DNA from: Chloroflexota bacterium
Lineage (GTDB): Bacteria > Chloroflexota > Anaerolineae > Anaerolineales > Villigracilaceae
NCBI GenBank assembly: GCA_021796315.1
Contig: JAJYOH010000248.1
Coordinates: 1-8,383, forward strand
DNA length: 8,383 nucleotides
Direction: 5' to 3'
The position numbers and the translations under genes are program-made. Position 1 is the stretch's first letter. Every line of letters begins with the position of its first letter. Below are positions 6,567 to 8,383 of this stretch, piece by piece. Below the pieces are notes generated by a model that made no database searches, was not told where the DNA came from, and worked only from the letters and a program-made list of their open reading frames with translations.

Positions 6567-8383
6567 ATGAAACCTAATTTGAAAATCTTCATAAGAACAT
6601 ATCTGGCGATTGGCATCGCCTTGAGCCTGGCTGCCATCTACCAGACAGAATCACAGACCCGCGCGTTGACGCGGATTTCATCGCGCTACAAATGGGCCGT
6701 AGTCATCGCGTTTTTTACGCTCAACGTGATTGCAGGGATTTTTGTTTATTTGCGTCCGGAAAAGTTTCTTCTTTTTCTGGAAAATTTCAGATTTGAAAAA
6801 CCATCTTCATTGGTGTTGAAAATTCTCGGTGCGATTTTGATCCTCGCTGGTTGTCCTTTCCTTTGGTATATAAAATTTTATTTTTTTGGAAAGGCCCTGA
6901 CCGCATTATTCCCGCTTTTATGGGTTATGTGGGCGGTGGCGTTTATTCAAGCCATCATTCTAAAACGCATCACGCGTTTTTTCTGGTCGACCGTTTTTAT
7001 GATGGCTTTACTTTTGAACGGCATTGTCTTTCAAACTTACACCATTTTTCAACCCGTCACAGATTATCCATTCTCACTCGGTTGGTCGGAAGCCAGCCGC
7101 TATTATTATGGCTCGCTTCTTTTCAGCCAATCCATCTACGGCGTAAAACTTCCGCTCTCGATCTGGCATGCCACGCGTTATTTTTTACAGGCGATTCCAT
7201 TCCTCATCAAAGGCTTGCCATTGTGGGCTGACCGGCTCTGGCAATCTTTGCTTTGGCTGGGACTCACAGGTCTGACTTCATTTCTAATCGTCCGGCGCGT
7301 GAAGCCGCAAGATTGGGAAACGAAATTATTTCTCGGCGGCTGGTTTTTTTTGTATGTCTTTCAAGGCGCGATTTATTATCATCTGCAGATTTGTATCATC
7401 ATTATTTTGCTCGGTGTGTCGGCACGCCATCCGTGGCGCTCACTGATCGCGGTGCTGGCAGCTTCGTTCTGGGCGGGTATGAGCCGCCTCAACTGGTATC
7501 CCGTCCCGGCCATGCTGGCGATCACGCTTTATTTGCTTGAAGAACCATTCTCTCATTTAAATAATTTCTGGCGATACATTGCGAAGCCGGTCTTGTGGGG
7601 CATCCTTGGACTCATCACCGCGCTTCTTGGACAGGCATTTTACATTTGGATTTCGGGCAACACAGACCTGAGTGCGTTCAGCTCCAGCCTGCATTCGCCG
7701 TTGCTTTGGTATCGCTGGTTTCCGAACGACACAAATGCGCTTGGAATTATTCCCGGCATCATCATCGTTTCACTTCCATTGTTTGCGCTTCTCTTTTGGA
7801 CTCTTCGACCGGCTCAGGGCAGCGCCCTGCGCGGGCATCTGAACAATTTGCATTTTCTCCGCTGGGGCGGACTCGTGCTGATGACGCTGGCGTTGCTCGG
7901 CGGCGGACTCGTCGTCAGCACGAAGATCGGCGGCGGCGGCGACCTGCACAACATGGACGCCTACATGGCGATGCTCGCCATCGTGACGGCTTATTTCGCC
8001 GCCGACCGCGTCGAAACTGAATCCGAAGGGTCCAAGTTTGAAGCGGTGACGTGGCCTTTTGTCGCGTTGATGCTGATTGTCCCAGTTGCGTTTACTTTTT
8101 CGCGCATCGTCCCGCCGATCCAATATGATCGTGTACAGGCCAATAAAGACTTATCCACATTGCGCACGACTGTTCAAACTTATAGCAAGTCTGGCGAAGT
8201 TCTTTTTATGTACGAACGTCACTTGCTGACATTTGACATGATCCCGAATGTGCCGATTATGCAGGATTATGAAGTCATCCCGCTAATGGAGATGGCGATA
8301 TCCGGCAACCGGCCTTATCTCGATAAGTTCTACGCGGATTTGAAGAACCATCGCTTTGCTGCCATCGTTGCCACTAGGCAAAA
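6567..8383 (+). CDS. Large polytopic membrane protein, GT-C-like, 3' end beyond the window (partial)
   Basis: The frame is open from ATG 6567 to the window edge, with at least 605 residues and no stop. An in-frame TAA at 6543-6545 bounds it upstream, and 6567 is the first ATG after it. GGAAG (6559-6563) gives a short-spaced ribosome binding site. Many hydrophobic segments occur (roughly 8-25, 42-62, 82-107, 109-160, 200-215, 225-242, 253-283, 292-325, 338-363, 390-412, 432-451, 462-478, 493-512). The loop LGWSEASRYYYGSL (171-184) carries an acidic residue (E175) followed by aromatic residues, like the first extracytoplasmic loop of GT-C enzymes. STKIGGGGDLHNMDAY (451-466) sits where these proteins have a conserved polar loop. 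From about 518 a soluble C-terminal domain begins, including GEVLFMYERHLL (543-554). The gene lies 40 nt after the flippase-like gene and is probably cotranscribed with it. GC content rises towards its 3' half (67% in one counted line, 7921-7980). Its substrate is unknown, and GT-C membership is probable rather than proven. Confidence 0.7.
   Translation, partial: MKPNLKIFIRTYLAIGIALSLAAIYQTESQTRALTRISSRYKWAVVIAFFTLNVIAGIFVYLRPEKFLLFLENFRFEKPSSLVLKILGAILILAGCPFLWYIKFYFFGKALTALFPLLWVMWAVAFIQAIILKRITRFFWSTVFMMALLLNGIVFQTYTIFQPVTDYPFSLGWSEASRYYYGSLLFSQSIYGVKLPLSIWHATRYFLQAIPFLIKGLPLWADRLWQSLLWLGLTGLTSFLIVRRVKPQDWETKLFLGGWFFLYVFQGAIYYHLQICIIIILLGVSARHPWRSLIAVLAASFWAGMSRLNWYPVPAMLAITLYLLEEPFSHLNNFWRYIAKPVLWGILGLITALLGQAFYIWISGNTDLSAFSSSLHSPLLWYRWFPNDTNALGIIPGIIIVSLPLFALLFWTLRPAQGSALRGHLNNLHFLRWGGLVLMTLALLGGGLVVSTKIGGGGDLHNMDAYMAMLAIVTAYFAADRVETESEGSKFEAVTWPFVALMLIVPVAFTFSRIVPPIQYDRVQANKDLSTLRTTVQTYSKSGEVLFMYERHLLTFDMIPNVPIMQDYEVIPLMEMAISGNRPYLDKFYADLKNHRFAAIVATRQ
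7803..7829 (+). repeat. Short GC-rich palindromic element resembling a dispersed repeat
   Basis: CTTCGACC followed by GGCTCAGGGC (7803-7820) runs into a 6-bp stem with triloop (CAGGGC 7815-7820, GCCCTG 7824-7829). In frame it encodes a polar patch, RPAQGSALRG (414-423), in a cytosolic or loop region between membrane helices. From memory, CTTCGAC...GGCTCAGGGC-type units recur many times in some Chloroflexota genomes. Only one copy is visible here, so this is a similarity of form, not a proven repeat. Confidence 0.25.

Noticed and set aside
6851..8020. Three successive open frames (6851-7231, 7253-7540, 7595-8020) that could look like separate small genes
   Set aside because: All lie in one alternative frame inside the long frame that starts at 6567 and stays open to the window end. 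Their products are not hydrophobic or family-like, whereas the long frame gives a coherent membrane protein.

Overview
The window reads as part of a bacterial surface-polysaccharide / extracytoplasmic glycosylation locus. Six protein genes all lie on the + strand, and two are cut by the window edges. Five of the six products are membrane proteins or membrane-associated glycosyltransferases. The remaining one, GDP-mannose 4,6-dehydratase, makes a nucleotide sugar in the cytosol. I see no rRNA, tRNA, CRISPR array, transposase or integrase. The mixed base composition, the large GT-C-like proteins with 'DNPRYR'-type and 'GGGGDLHN'-type loops, and the DPM1/GtrB-like transferase resemble what I remember of Chloroflexota (Anaerolineae). 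That assignment is an inference with modest confidence.

Layout. (1) 1-1091: the 3' part of a polytopic GT-C-like membrane protein. (2) 1088-1140: a perfect-consensus sigma-70/sigma-A type promoter (TTGACA, 16 nt, TATAAT) whose -35 box overlaps the stop codon of the first gene, followed by a small inverted repeat and a strong ribosome binding site. (3) 1147-2118 gmd, 2126-3085 a family-2 polyprenyl-phosphate glycosyltransferase, and 3082-5457 a 791-residue GT-C-type membrane glycosyltransferase. These three are tightly packed (7-nt gap, then a 4-nt ATGA overlap) and look like one transcription unit. (4) 5458-5605: a 148-nt spacer with two short hairpins. (5) 5606-6526: a flippase-like membrane protein of the lysylphosphatidylglycerol synthase TM family (PF03706 type). 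(6) 6567-8383: a long open frame with no stop before the window ends, encoding at least 605 residues of another large membrane protein with GT-C-like features.

Working model (inference). The GT2 enzyme would load a sugar onto a polyprenyl phosphate, a membrane protein would move the lipid-linked sugar outward, and one or more GT-C enzymes would transfer it to an acceptor outside the membrane. This logic resembles the GtrA/GtrB/Gtr(type) systems. gmd would supply GDP-4-keto-6-deoxy-mannose, but the enzyme needed to finish that sugar is not in the window.

The most unusual element is the 791-residue gene. It is strikingly AT-rich compared with everything around it, it carries an N-terminal membrane plus beta-rich extension of about 290 residues ahead of its GT-C core, and it is nevertheless translationally coupled to its GC-richer neighbour. 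This suggests acquisition or replacement of the specificity gene inside an otherwise resident operon.
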